A stretch of 64,000 nt of DNA from Pedobacter steynii (GCF_900103665.1 NZ_FNGY01000002.1:62001-126000); one strand, 5' to 3'; positions 15,894 through 25,113 are shown, numbered from the stretch's first letter. Numbers and translations: made by a program. The notes: a model not told the origin generated them from the sequence alone.

Positions 15894-18800
15894 TTAAAGA
15901 CCGATGTTAAGACCGATGGTGGTTACGACAGGTTCTGGTAAAGCATAAGTATAACCTCCTGAACTCCCTATTCTCACCGCTTCAGGATCGATACCGTATT
16001 TGTTCGCTTTGAAGAGGTAAAGGTTGTTCATCTGTGCAACGATCCTAACGCTCTTAAAAGGTGTTCCCTTCAGGTGTCTGGGATTTAGACGGTAACCGAA
16101 CTGTACTTCCCGCAACCTGACAAATGAAGCGTCAATAATGCTGTTGCTGGATAGGGTAGCTACCCTGGTGTAATCATCGCTCAGGTTCTCAAATCCCGGA
16201 ATGGCAGGGATCTCTGTGAATTGTTCATCTCCTGCTTTGCGCCATCTGTTGGCAATCTGGTCGTTATAGCTGCCGCTCCAATCATATCCATACATGTTTG
16301 GCATCTCCCTGCGGGTCACATGACCATAATTAAAGGCCAGAAAAATCATGGCTTCAAATCCTTTATAGCTAAAGGTATTGGTCCAGCCTCCACTTACTTT
16401 TGGCCTGTAGGTGCCACTATATTCAAGGGAGCCTATATTTGGAACATATATTTTGTTACCGTTTGCATCATAAGTCTGTGGTCTGCCGGTATTGTCAAGG
16501 CCTGCCCATTTGTAACTCCATACCGATTCCCGCTCATAACCTTTGAGGTAGATATCCCTTCCACTGGTTCTGCTAATGGAGGCACTGCTCTCTATGAGTC
16601 TGTTCTCGGTGATTTCGTTTTTATTATAGGCCATGTTAAATGAGCTGGTCCAGTTAAAGTTCCTGCCGGTAAATACACCTGCTTTTAAGTTCAGTTCTAT
16701 TCCGCGGTTAACCATACTGGCCGCATTGATGGTGGCAGTGGTCAGACCAACAGTAGGATCGAGGTCCTGGCTTCCCAGAAGGTCATAACTGAATTTCCGG
16801 TAATAATCTAAGGAAAGCGAGAAGCGGTTGTTTAATACACCGATATCCGCACCCAGGTTAAAGGTCTTGGAACGTTCCCATCGTAATTTTGGATTGGGAG
16901 GAGTTTCCAGGCGGGCTACATAGTCATTGGCAATCGTATTAAAGAACCGTCTGGCAACAAGAAAAGTAGTAGTCGAATTGAGCCTGTCAAAGTTCCCCGT
17001 TAAACCGTAACTTCCGCGTAAGCTGAGGTTAGAAATCGCTGGTACATTTCTATGGAAGAAATGCTCATTGCTAATATTCCAGCTTGCACCAACAGACCAT
17101 AGTGGTGTCTTTTTAAATTTTGGATCTGCACCAAATAAGTTGGAATGATCCGTTCTGTAGCTTCCACTCAGCGTGTAGCGGTCATCATAAGTATACGTAA
17201 GCGTGGAGTAATAGGAATACTCCCGGGTGTCTCTGAATTCAAATCCTTCATAGCTGGCAGGATCATACGTATTCCGATCACCGTTCCACCAGATGATGCC
17301 CTGGGCAGCCAGTAATTTGGCATCAATATTTTGACCGGTTAACAGCTCATCGTTATAACCAAGACGACGGTTTTTGTTGGCCTGGTTCACCGATTTGCGC
17401 AAGTCAAATCCAGCGATGACGTTGACATAGTGTTTCTCTTTAAAGGTATTGGTATAGTTGAACTGATTACGGAACGCATAATTGTTGTAAGCTGCATTTC
17501 TGAAATCTAAAACGTCTCCCTTAGGGATATTGAAAACGAGCTTGCCACCCGTTTCTGTAGAGGTAAGGCGGTTGACTAAGCTGCGCACGTCATATCCCTT
17601 TTCCGACAAGAGGTTCCTGCTGTCGCTGGTGGTCTTTTCGTAAATGAAATCGTTGGACATGGTTAGTCCTTTAATGATTTTCCAGTCGGCACCAACCCTT
17701 GTTTTTAATCCCCATCCGGATGCACTATTCTTTGCCTGGCGGTTTTCTTCCAACAGGTTGAAGCCATTGTCGAGATAACCGGATGCCTTAAGTCTGTCGT
17801 TTTCTATCTTATTAAAACCGCTGTAGTCATAAACGTAATTGCCCTGCTCATCCAATAACATCTGGTAGGGCATCAGCGACCTGATTTTACCTTCCAGACC
17901 GGAATAACCGCTCTTTGCAGAAAGATAATTGGCCGAAATGTCTGTACGCAAATCAAGGAAAGAAGCCAGATTATAGGTGTTTCTGGAATTTATGGTCAAC
18001 GCATCGGAAGCAGTCCCAACAGTTCCTCCCTGTTCGTTTTTATAATTTCCTGATAAAAAATATTGCATCTTATCTGATCCTCCGGCAAAAGAAAGGAAGT
18101 GACTCTGACTCAGGCTGGGGCGTAAGAGGAGGTTGTCAATTTGATCTTTATTGGATAAGCCGGCCAGGGCTGCAAGCCTTTTGTCCCGTTCTTCCAGAGT
18201 AATTCCCCCAGGTCGGTTATAGTCATTGAAAATTCCAATAGAAGGAGAGTAACCGGCGTCTGAACCATCGAAAATCTGAGCTTCGATATAGCCTTTGTCG
18301 TACTGGTCTTTCTGATAGTCGATTAAAGTGGCGGCATCTGCGCGATGTAATTTGTCGTAATCCGGTTGGTTCATCATGCGGGCATTGCCGGAATAATTGA
18401 TTTGCATCTTACCCACTTTACCTTTTTTTGTAGTGATGACAATCACGCCGTTGGCAGCCTGTGATCCCCATACTGCCGATGCGGCGGCATCTTTAAGCAC
18501 GGATACATTCTCTATTTCATTGATGTCAGGAAATATGGTGCTCACAAATCCATCGATCACGATCAGGGGCTGTGTTCCTGCACGCAAAGAACTTCCTCCG
18601 CGGATGCGCAGGTCATTCAATCCATTGCCTCCCTTATAAACGCTCAGTCCGGGAACAAGGCCTTCCAGCATGCCCTCAATAGTTCTGTTGTTTCTGGCTT
18701 CAAGTTCTTTTTTATCAACGATGACGTATGATCCCGGCGCATTTTTGCGGGATAAAGTCTGGTATCCGGTAACCAATACCTCGGTTAAAAAAGAAACATC

Positions 18801-19400
18801 TTCCTGCATCGTGATGTTCAGGTTGTTGATGCCTCTTACATTGACATCCTGTTTCTTACAACCCAGGTAATTAAAGGTTAGGATGTCATCTTCATTGGCC
18901 CTGATGATGAATCGCCCGTTTGCGTCTGTTGTGGCGCTGGTTTTAGCCTGGAATGCCCGGATCACAACCTGGGATAAAGGAATTCCATCCTTGTCTTTTA
19001 CCAGACCTGTAATCGTTTTAACAGATGCCTGAGCCTGAAAGCTGGTCTTTTGTAAGGGCTTAATCACAATGTGATCTTCCTGAAGCTCCCAGGCATACTT
19101 TCCGCCAAGTACAATGGACATGAGCTCTTCTAAGGAGGCGTCGGAAACATTGACATCTACTTTTCTGGTAGGGTCAAAAAGATCATTATTATAAAAGAAG
19201 CCCAGCTCCTGATGCTGCAGCTTCATGAGTTTGAATACTTCGAGTACCGTGATGCGTTTGGCAGAGATACTGAACCTCATTCCCTGTGCATAGGCACTGG
19301 CAGGAGAGATACAGATAAAGGTAAGGTAGAATAAAAAAATAAACCTAAAAATGGTTAAAAAACGGCGGACAGGCCTTTTTCTGGTAAAGGTTTGGTTCAT
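15894..19400 (-). CDS. SusC/RagA-family TonB-linked transporter with STN domain
   Basis: 1168 residues. Layout: signal peptide (about 1-39, ending ASAYAQ); STN domain (about 45-115); CarboxypepD_reg-like domain (about 128-205, ITGLVKDKDGIPLSQVVIRAF); plug (about 215-325, with the SusC signature LRIRGGSSLRAGTQPLIVIDG and VLKDAAASAVWGSQAANGVIVITTKKG); then the beta-barrel. It imports the ligand captured by the SusD partner, powered by TonB. The STN domain ties it to the FecR/sigma pair upstream. Confidence 0.95.
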   Translation of the reverse strand: MNQTFTRKRPVRRFLTIFRFIFLFYLTFICISPASAYAQGMRFSISAKRITVLEVFKLMKLQHQELGFFYNNDLFDPTRKVDVNVSDASLEELMSIVLGGKYAWELQEDHIVIKPLQKTSFQAQASVKTITGLVKDKDGIPLSQVVIRAFQAKTSATTDANGRFIIRANEDDILTFNYLGCKKQDVNVRGINNLNITMQEDVSFLTEVLVTGYQTLSRKNAPGSYVIVDKKELEARNNRTIEGMLEGLVPGLSVYKGGNGLNDLRIRGGSSLRAGTQPLIVIDGFVSTIFPDINEIENVSVLKDAAASAVWGSQAANGVIVITTKKGKVGKMQINYSGNARMMNQPDYDKLHRADAATLIDYQKDQYDKGYIEAQIFDGSDAGYSPSIGIFNDYNRPGGITLEERDKRLAALAGLSNKDQIDNLLLRPSLSQSHFLSFAGGSDKMQYFLSGNYKNEQGGTVGTASDALTINSRNTYNLASFLDLRTDISANYLSAKSGYSGLEGKIRSLMPYQMLLDEQGNYVYDYSGFNKIENDRLKASGYLDNGFNLLEENRQAKNSASGWGLKTRVGADWKIIKGLTMSNDFIYEKTTSDSRNLLSEKGYDVRSLVNRLTSTETGGKLVFNIPKGDVLDFRNAAYNNYAFRNQFNYTNTFKEKHYVNVIAGFDLRKSVNQANKNRRLGYNDELLTGQNIDAKLLAAQGIIWWNGDRNTYDPASYEGFEFRDTREYSYYSTLTYTYDDRYTLSGSYRTDHSNLFGADPKFKKTPLWSVGASWNISNEHFFHRNVPAISNLSLRGSYGLTGNFDRLNSTTTFLVARRFFNTIANDYVARLETPPNPKLRWERSKTFNLGADIGVLNNRFSLSLDYYRKFSYDLLGSQDLDPTVGLTTATINAASMVNRGIELNLKAGVFTGRNFNWTSSFNMAYNKNEITENRLIESSASISRTSGRDIYLKGYERESVWSYKWAGLDNTGRPQTYDANGNKIYVPNIGSLEYSGTYRPKVSGGWTNTFSYKGFEAMIFLAFNYGHVTRREMPNMYGYDWSGSYNDQIANRWRKAGDEQFTEIPAIPGFENLSDDYTRVATLSSNSIIDASFVRLREVQFGYRLNPRHLKGTPFKSVRIVAQMNNLYLFKANKYGIDPEAVRIGSSGGYTYALPEPVVTTIGLNIGL

Positions 19401-19445
19401 AGCTTGGTGGTTAGGTGGTTTAGGTATTGAAATTTTGTGATGTTA

Positions 19446-20648
19446 TTAAGGCTTTGTGATATAGAGTATCGTGTTTTTGAATTCGAATCTCACCGGTGTG
19501 GAGGTGCTGATTAATTTAAGTATGCTGGCCAGAGATTTGTTCTTTTGGATAGTTCCGGTAAAATGTAATTTCCTGGCAGCCTCGTTTGTGAAGACTATTT
19601 TAATACGGTACCAGCGACTGATCTGCTGACAGATTTCCTCTAAAGGCATGTTGTCGAAAACAAATATGCCATCTTTCCAGGCATAATCCTCATAAGCAAG
19701 CCTTTCTTTGTCTAAAGCTGGTAAGAGGTTGATCTTTTTATTGCTGATCCTGATTTTGGAACCTGCAACCATACGCTGTTTATTTCCCTGCTTGTCGGTC
19801 ACATTGACAATCCCTTCAACGAGAGCAGTTTCTGTATAATCACTTCCTTTATAGGCGATGACGTTGAACGCGGTACCTACTGCTTCTACGTCCATATGGT
19901 CTGTCTTCACAATAAAAGGATGCTTTTTATCTTTGGCGACCTTAAAATAAGCCTCTCCTACAAGCTTTACTTCCCGGATAGGGGAATTGTTGAAATCAAC
20001 ACGGTAGGTAAGTTCCGAGCCTGAATTTACCCAGGCATGGCTTTTATCGGGAAGGATGATCTCATATTGCGCGCCTTCGGGCACGATTAATTTATGATAG
20101 CCCTGCTGACCAGCGCCGGCATTGTACACTAAAACATTTCCTTTGTTTCTTGCAACCAGTGTATTTTGACTCCCTGAAATGTTTAAAGGTGTTTCGTCCT
20201 GCAGTTTTATGTGTTCGCCATTGGGAAGGATCAGCTCGGCATGGTGACTGCCTGGTTTGATTGCAGCCAGGGTCAGTTCCGGCCGAACACCTGATCCGGA
20301 GTAAATATTGCGGTATACGAGCAGGCCGGCAGTCGAAATGAGGATCATGACGGCTGCGTATTTTAACCAGTTGGGCAACAAGGAAGTTTTAAAAGGATAT
20401 ACGTGGGAATCGGTAATCCTTTGCGATACTTTTTTCCATGCCTGATCTGCATCAGGTGCTTTCGTCTGTTCCTGTTTAATGAGGCTGCGGAAGCTGAGCA
20501 GGTCATCGTGTTCCTGTCTGTTCCCGGGATCCAGGTTTAACCAGTCTGACAATTCCTTTTGCTCCTGCACAGTAAGTGGATCAGCAGTGATACTCCTGAT
20601 CATTAAATCCTGTATTTTTGCCTTTTCTTCCGGGTTCATATCCTTCAT
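19446..20648 (-). CDS. FecR-family anti-sigma factor
   Basis: 400 residues. Cytoplasmic N-terminal region (about 1-88), one membrane helix (LKYAAVMILISTAGLLVYRNI), FecR domain (YEIILPDKSHAWVNSGSELTYRVDF ... GEAYFKVAKDKKHPFIVKTDHMDVEAVGTAFNV) and DUF4974 at the C-terminus (FDNMPLEEICQQISRWYRIKIVF). It lies between the sigma gene (20716-21228) and susC (19400). It would restrain that sigma factor until the STN domain of SusC signals. A conserved promoter-like box precedes it at 20655-20689. Confidence 0.92.
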   Translation of the reverse strand: MKDMNPEEKAKIQDLMIRSITADPLTVQEQKELSDWLNLDPGNRQEHDDLLSFRSLIKQEQTKAPDADQAWKKVSQRITDSHVYPFKTSLLPNWLKYAAVMILISTAGLLVYRNIYSGSGVRPELTLAAIKPGSHHAELILPNGEHIKLQDETPLNISGSQNTLVARNKGNVLVYNAGAGQQGYHKLIVPEGAQYEIILPDKSHAWVNSGSELTYRVDFNNSPIREVKLVGEAYFKVAKDKKHPFIVKTDHMDVEAVGTAFNVIAYKGSDYTETALVEGIVNVTDKQGNKQRMVAGSKIRISNKKINLLPALDKERLAYEDYAWKDGIFVFDNMPLEEICQQISRWYRIKIVFTNEAARKLHFTGTIQKNKSLASILKLISTSTPVRFEFKNTILYITKP

Positions 20649-20654
20649 ATATTA

Positions 20655-20689
20655 AACATGACAACTCAGCCCGAAAAAAGGGTGATGCC
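20655..20689 (-). promoter_or_regulatory. Candidate ECF-sigma promoter box, copy 1 (before fecR)
   Basis: A 35-bp segment, 6 bp upstream of the fecR start, matches 31 of 35 positions with the segment at 22565-22599. On the minus strand it reads TCACCCTTTTTTC, then four variable bases, then TGAGTTGTCATGTT. The two conserved blocks with a variable spacer look like -35 and -10 elements for the sigma factor encoded just upstream. Confidence 0.55.
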
Positions 20690-20715
20690 AGATTTAATTT
20701 TTTTTAAAATAAAAA

Positions 20716-21228
20716 TTAAAGAAGATAAATGAGGACAGTAAGGTCCTTTAAGCGGGGTCTGAGGATAGAAAAAGCCTTGGTCATTTGGGATTTAACCGTA
20801 TTTATGGAAATGTCTAACGCTGCTGCGGCCTCTTTATAACTCTTGTCTTCCAATACACACAGGATCAGTACTTTTCTGCACTGTGGAGGGAGCTGATCTA
20901 TGGCTTCCATAATCCGTTCCCTGGTTTCTGTCGCAACGAAAGTGTCGTCGTCGGTTGATGCTTCTGTATGCGCGGCATCCTGGGTATTCGCGTAATTCTG
21001 CCTGATGTGCTTTGCTTTTAGGTAGTTCAGTGCAGCGTTCTTAACGGAACGGTATAAATAATGTTCCTGCTGAATTTCCAGTTTTTCATCTTGAATGGCT
21101 GACCAGCATTTGACAAAAACATCCTGAACCACATCCTCTGCAACTTCCATATCTTTGGTAACGATATTGGCATAATAGCAAAGTGTTTTATAGTGGTCAC
21201 GGAAAAGTTGCTCAAACTGCTCGTACAT
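20716..21228 (-). CDS. ECF RNA polymerase sigma factor (FecI-like)
   Basis: 170 residues. Region 2 is at about residues 8-75 (LFRDHYKTLCYYANIVTKDMEVAEDVVQDVFVKCW). Region 4 is at about residues 105-160 (AIDQLPPQCRKVLILCVLEDKSYKEAAAALDISINTVKSQMTKAFSIL). It is the regulator of the FecR-SusC-SusD-TlpA-amidohydrolase operon that follows on the same strand. The gene upstream (TlpA, 21432-22547) is cut off from it by the terminator at 21268-21300. Confidence 0.93.
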   Translation of the reverse strand: MYEQFEQLFRDHYKTLCYYANIVTKDMEVAEDVVQDVFVKCWSAIQDEKLEIQQEHYLYRSVKNAALNYLKAKHIRQNYANTQDAAHTEASTDDDTFVATETRERIMEAIDQLPPQCRKVLILCVLEDKSYKEAAAALDISINTVKSQMTKAFSILRPRLKDLTVLIYLL

Positions 21229-21267
21229 AATGGCCAGGCCTAGTAAGTTGGGTCATATTAATTTACG

Positions 21268-21300
21268 CAAAAAATTCCGCTATACGGGGTATATCGGAAT
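21268..21300 (-). terminator. Rho-independent terminator of the upstream TlpA gene
   Basis: ATTCCGCTATAC (21274-21285) and GTATATCGGAAT (21289-21300) form a 12-bp stem with one mismatch and a 3-nt loop. On the minus strand the stem is followed by a run of T. It therefore ends transcription coming from 21432-22547, before the sigma gene. Confidence 0.75.
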
Positions 21301-21431
21301 CCTTCTTTGAAAAACCGATCAGTGGAGATCTATCTTTTAAAGACACCATAGCAGGGTTTATACCTGCGCAAATGATGTTTATTTAATACTTTTTTAAGAA
21401 AATAAAGGTAAAATTATAATTGCTTTAAATA

Positions 21432-22547
21432 CTATTTTGAAGATGATATCTTTCCGATTAAATCTTCCAATACCTTTTCCAGGGCTTTTCCTCTCAAATT
21501 TTTAGCAATTATTTTCCCCTGTGGGTCAATCAGGAAGTTCGAAGGGATGCTTTTGATCGAGTACAGTTTTCCGGCATTGTCTTTTTCTGAATTCGGTGCA
21601 ATCACCTGAGTCCAGGTTAAGCCGTCTTTCTCTGCATCTACGGACACACCTAAGATGCTGAAATTTTTATCCTTAAACTGCGCATAGGCTTTAACCAGAT
21701 TGGGGTTTTCGGCCCTGCAGGGGCGGCACCAGGATGCCCAGAAATCAATGAGTACATATTTCCCTCTGAAAGAGGAAAGTTTTACCGGTTGGTTGTTGCT
21801 GTTGTTCTGAGTAAAGTCGGGAGCAATTGCGCCAATCATGATGGTACGCGCAGCAGCGATGTTCTGACTTAAAAGTTTTCCGTATTTGCTGTTTTTTTGT
21901 GCGACAGACAGCAGGTCAAATAATGGGGCTACCTGTAACGGATCAATGTCTCTGCCTGCAATCTCGTAGAGCGAAACAAGACTGAAATAAGAATCCGGGT
22001 TTTGTTTGATGTACTTTCTTTGTAAGTTTTCTTTCTCTGTGTTGACAAGAGCCCTTTTTTCTTCCAGTGCAGTTTTAAAGACAGGGTCTTTTCTTTCTGC
22101 TGCTGATGCTTTTTGATAACTAAAGTCGAGTGCATTCATGGCGGCATCGGGTTTGGCCATAAATTGTTCATAACGGACCATGTCCAGATTGATCGGAGAA
22201 CCTTTGAGCCCTGCAGTTTTGATCGAATCTTTGATCACTATCGTCAGGTTTTCATCGTTAAGGAAGATCCTTCTTTCATCAGAATTTTCTTTTTGTGCCG
22301 GAGCTGAAGTGTTTTTAGCTTTGAAGGTCAGCAGTGCTGGTTGTAGCTCCGTCACCTGTCCGGAGAATTCAAACTTCCCTGCGGTAACTGATACGCTGTC
22401 TATATTGTTCCTGCCTTCCTTCTGATACATCAGGTAGACGATTCCTGTGGTTCCGGAGTCTTTAAAGCTACCCTTGATGTGAAATGGAGTTTGCCCCCAT
22501 GCCCATACAGGAATGCTGCTCAATGCAATGAGTATTAGTTTTTTCAT
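21432..22547 (-). CDS. TlpA-family thiol-disulfide reductase with DUF4369 domain
   Basis: 371 residues. Signal peptide (MKKLILIALSSIPVWAWG), DUF4369-type N-terminal domain (FHIKGSFKDSGTTGIVYLMYQKEG), helical middle, and a C-terminal thioredoxin fold with WCRPC in VLIDFWASWCRPCRAENPNL (about residue 274) and SIKSIPSNFLID near the cis-Pro. It is a periplasmic redox protein and a paralogue of the TlpA at 13374-14480. It has its own terminator (21268-21300) and a box at 22565-22599 shared with fecR, so it is probably a separate member of the same sigma regulon. Confidence 0.9.
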   Translation of the reverse strand: MKKLILIALSSIPVWAWGQTPFHIKGSFKDSGTTGIVYLMYQKEGRNNIDSVSVTAGKFEFSGQVTELQPALLTFKAKNTSAPAQKENSDERRIFLNDENLTIVIKDSIKTAGLKGSPINLDMVRYEQFMAKPDAAMNALDFSYQKASAAERKDPVFKTALEEKRALVNTEKENLQRKYIKQNPDSYFSLVSLYEIAGRDIDPLQVAPLFDLLSVAQKNSKYGKLLSQNIAAARTIMIGAIAPDFTQNNSNNQPVKLSSFRGKYVLIDFWASWCRPCRAENPNLVKAYAQFKDKNFSILGVSVDAEKDGLTWTQVIAPNSEKDNAGKLYSIKSIPSNFLIDPQGKIIAKNLRGKALEKVLEDLIGKISSSK

Positions 22548-22564
22548 ATTGTTCGCTGTTTGTT

Positions 22565-22599
22565 AACATGACAACTCAATCGGAAAAAAGGGTGACGCC
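22565..22599 (-). promoter_or_regulatory. Candidate ECF-sigma promoter box, copy 2 (before tlpA)
   Basis: This lies 17 bp upstream of the TlpA start and is 31/35 identical to 20655-20689. TCACCCTTTTTTC and TGAGTTGTCATGTT are kept exactly; three of the four differences fall in the spacer. Its recurrence upstream of two genes of one locus supports a shared regulator. Confidence 0.55.
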
Positions 22600-22682
22600 G
22601 CTTTGATTTAATTGATAAAGTGTTGAAACGACTAAACACCTTTAAGATGAGTTAAAAGTGGTTAGCCGGGAAATCGGTGTAA

Positions 22683-22780
22683 TTCGAAATAATCTGGTTT
22701 AATCGATAATAATCTGGTTTAATTGGTCATAATTGGGTTCAACTGGAAATAATCGGAAAAGACTGATAATCGGGTTTAGC
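22683..22780. repeat. Degenerate 20-bp tandem repeats
   Basis: About five units with a 20-bp period start at 22683, 22703, 22723, 22743 and 22763. The common core is ATAATCtGGTTTAA; units 1 and 2 share AATAATCTGGTTTAA exactly and later units drift. It lies between the stop of the gene at 22785 and the TlpA promoter. Confidence 0.6.
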
Positions 22781-22784
22781 TTAG

Positions 22785-23180
22785 TTAAGCCCAAAACTGA
22801 TTTTCCTTTTCCAGATCTGCGGAGAAGATTTCTGCCTGAGTGATTTGTCCGTTTTCTACGGTATAAACATCAATGTTGTCGACTTCCAGGGTGTTCCCGT
22901 TCGGCGTACTGGCCGTCCACCGCAGGACGCAGGATGCTTTATTGCCATTTGCACCAATCATTGTGATGTCTGTTAACCGAAGGGTATTGGCGGAAAGTTC
23001 AAACATTTTCCCTACCATTTGGAAGACCTCTGCATTAGATTTCTTGATTCCTGAAATTTGATTTTCTCCGGGTTGACTCCAGGTAACCGATGGGTGTAAT
23101 AAGGTTGCCAGTTTTTCATTATCACCGTTTTGTACTGCTGTTAAGAATGCGCTAACTACACTTTTTGCTTCGTTTTTCAT
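22785..23180 (-). CDS. NTF2-like (SnoaL-type) protein
   Basis: 131 residues from the ATG at 23180. The open frame extends to 23312, but those 44 extra residues are low-complexity and Asn/Lys-rich, and the family starts with a helix such as MKNEAKSVVSAFLTAVQNGDNEKLATLLHPSVTWSQPG, as here. The strand-rich second half (ASCVLRWTASTPNGNTLEVDNIDVYTVENGQITQAEIF) completes an NTF2 fold. Function unknown; such proteins are small ligand-binding proteins or isomerases. It is divergent from the AraC gene at 23365. Confidence 0.75.
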   Translation of the reverse strand: MKNEAKSVVSAFLTAVQNGDNEKLATLLHPSVTWSQPGENQISGIKKSNAEVFQMVGKMFELSANTLRLTDITMIGANGNKASCVLRWTASTPNGNTLEVDNIDVYTVENGQITQAEIFSADLEKENQFWA

Positions 23181-23364
23181 GTTGTTTTTATTTATGGATT
23201 GATTTTTAAATGGATACTTATTGTTTATCTTCTTGTTGTTGAAACAAAGGTCAGCAATAGGGGAGGCTGGATTGATACCTTTTGGCGACATAGGATTACC
23301 ATTTTGCGACATCAGTCGTTTTTGTCCGGCCGACTTCCTTATCTTCAGCTTATAAAATGATGAA

Positions 23365-24375
23365 ATGGAAGATCAGGTAAAGAAATTGGTGTTGAGCATG
23401 CTTGCCTATGCGGTACAACGTGACTTATCGGTTGAAATGTTGTGTCGTTTGTCAAATGTTACGATTGCAGAACTTAAAGAAGGGAAAGCACCCCTTTCTG
23501 CCAAACAGGTAAATGATGTTTGGCTCAATTCGGTACATTTAACTAAGGACGACTGTTTTGGCTTACACTTTGGAGAGTCCCTGCAATTGTCTGCATTAGG
23601 AATTGTGGGCGAAATCATAAAAACAAGCGATACTGTTGGAGCAGCATTGACGATCGCCGCATCACTGACTCCATTGATCACGGATGCTTTCTGTTTGGTA
23701 TTGCTGGAGGATGAAAATACTTTTAGCGTTAAGTTTGTACCTCAGATAGCGGAATGGGAGAAATCTCCTGCATTACTTCAAATGCTGGATTTTCTAATGG
23801 TATTCGTGATCCATGAACTGGACGGATTGCTTTTAAAGAAGGTGAGGCCAATCGCTGTTCAATACACAGCAGGAAGGAATCATCAAATGGAATATGAACG
23901 GGTGATGCGTTGCCGGCCTGAGTTTAATCAGCTGGAGAATGCGATTACTTTCGACCTGACTTATTGGAAGGAGCCTATCCTTTCTGCTAATTTTGAATTG
24001 CAGAGAATACTGCTAGAAAAGATAAAGCCATTCAGTGGAATGATCAACGGGACGATGACTTTGCAGACGAGAATTTACAATTACCTGATGAGCAATGCTT
24101 ATCTGGGGATCATCTCCCAGGAAGAAATTGCTGCAAACTTCAATCTCAGTACAAGAACGCTGCAACGCAAACTGAAGGAGGAAGGTGTTAATTTTCAGCA
24201 GCTGGCGGATGAGGCGCGTAAAGCTCTGGCCATAAATTATCTGAAATCAGGATCGTATCCGCTGAAACAGATTTCCTACCTGTTGGGATACAATGAGACC
24301 ACGGCTTTTATTCGTACGTTTAAACGCTGGACAGGGATAACGCCGGCTGTTTACCAAACAAATAATAATTGTTGA
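23365..24375 (+). CDS. AraC-family regulator with arabinose-binding-like N-terminal domain
   Basis: 336 residues. The N-terminal ~190 residues match the Arabinose_bd type found in OruR/ArgR-like AraC members (CRLSNVTIAELKEGKAPLSAKQVNDVW ... FGLHFGESLQLSALGIVGEIIKTSDTVGAAL). The C-terminal double helix-turn-helix is intact (ISQEEIAANFNLSTRTLQRKLKEEGVNFQQLADEARKALAINYL ... LKQISYLLGYNETTAFIRTFKRWTGITPAVY). It probably regulates the divergent NTF2-like gene at 22785-23180. Confidence 0.87.
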   Translation: MEDQVKKLVLSMLAYAVQRDLSVEMLCRLSNVTIAELKEGKAPLSAKQVNDVWLNSVHLTKDDCFGLHFGESLQLSALGIVGEIIKTSDTVGAALTIAASLTPLITDAFCLVLLEDENTFSVKFVPQIAEWEKSPALLQMLDFLMVFVIHELDGLLLKKVRPIAVQYTAGRNHQMEYERVMRCRPEFNQLENAITFDLTYWKEPILSANFELQRILLEKIKPFSGMINGTMTLQTRIYNYLMSNAYLGIISQEEIAANFNLSTRTLQRKLKEEGVNFQQLADEARKALAINYLKSGSYPLKQISYLLGYNETTAFIRTFKRWTGITPAVYQTNNNC

Positions 24376-24427
24376 TTCATGGGAAAGGGCCGAAAAGTGC
24401 CTGGACGTGCTTGAAATGAAATAATTT

Positions 24428-24526
24428 GTGAGGAAGCCTAAATTTTATGCTGAAGAAGATGAGACTGATGATAATCAGATGCACCATAATACCGTTATTT
24501 ATGTCGAACGCTTAAAAAGAGTGTAA
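24428..24526 (+). pseudogene. Possible 3' remnant of an unknown gene
   Basis: Thirty-two codons ending at TAA 24524-24526 read RKPKFYAEEDETDDNQMHHN and on to VIYVERLKRV. The composition is protein-like, but only a GTG could start it. It may be the tail of a gene lost upstream, just before the DinB-like gene. Weak evidence. Confidence 0.2.
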
Positions 24527-24532
24527 TTCTAT

Positions 24533-25075
24533 ATGAAAAGGACAGAATGGTTTGAACGCAAATTTCCTCTGATCGAAGACAACGGCTTAATGCCTGCAAT
24601 TATCGCACGCCTGGCAGGAACAGCAGCGAGGATCGAAGAATTGGTTGGATCGCTGGACAGCCTCATACTTGAGCTGAAGCCCGAAGGGAAATGGAGTATA
24701 AAGGAAGAAATCGGGCACCTGGTAGATATGGAGCCTTTATGGTTTGGCAGGGTGGAAGATGTGATCAATAATGAACTGGAATTGAGAATGGCAGATTTAA
24801 CCAATCGAAAAACCCATGAAGCAAACCATAATGCAACGGATATAAAAATCCTGACCGGGCAATTCCGGGAAGAAAGAGCAAGACTGGTTGCAGGGCTCGA
24901 CCGTTTGCCGGATCAGCAGTTGTTCAATTCTGCACTGCATCCAAGAATGAAAATACCGATGCGCATTATTGACCATGCTTATTTTATCGCGGAGCATGAT
25001 GACCACCATCTGGCAGCCATTCGTGAGATCTTGCTGAATGTTGAATCGTCGCTTTCAGGTTTTCCGGTTGGCTAA
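24533..25075 (+). CDS. DinB-superfamily protein
   Basis: 180 residues of a four-helix-bundle DinB/YfiT type. Metal-ligand-type histidines occur in KEEIGHLVDMEPLWFGR (His about 64), in HEANHNATD, and in DHAYFIAEHDDHHLAAIRE (the C-terminal His cluster). These are the usual positions of the metal triad. Members include thiol-dependent transferases and many uncharacterised proteins. The terminator at 25114-25142 follows. Confidence 0.8.
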   Translation: MKRTEWFERKFPLIEDNGLMPAIIARLAGTAARIEELVGSLDSLILELKPEGKWSIKEEIGHLVDMEPLWFGRVEDVINNELELRMADLTNRKTHEANHNATDIKILTGQFREERARLVAGLDRLPDQQLFNSALHPRMKIPMRIIDHAYFIAEHDDHHLAAIREILLNVESSLSGFPVG

Positions 25076-25113
25076 AATCCGTTAATTTAGCAACACGGAT
25101 TTTTGAGCATAAA

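Noticed and set aside
16221..16643. 140-codon plus-strand ORF
   Set aside because: Antisense to the SusC gene, which has clear domains throughout.
22565..22599. Standard TAnnTTTG promoter for tlpA
   Set aside because: No TAnnTTTG is present near the start; the shared 35-bp box is a better candidate.
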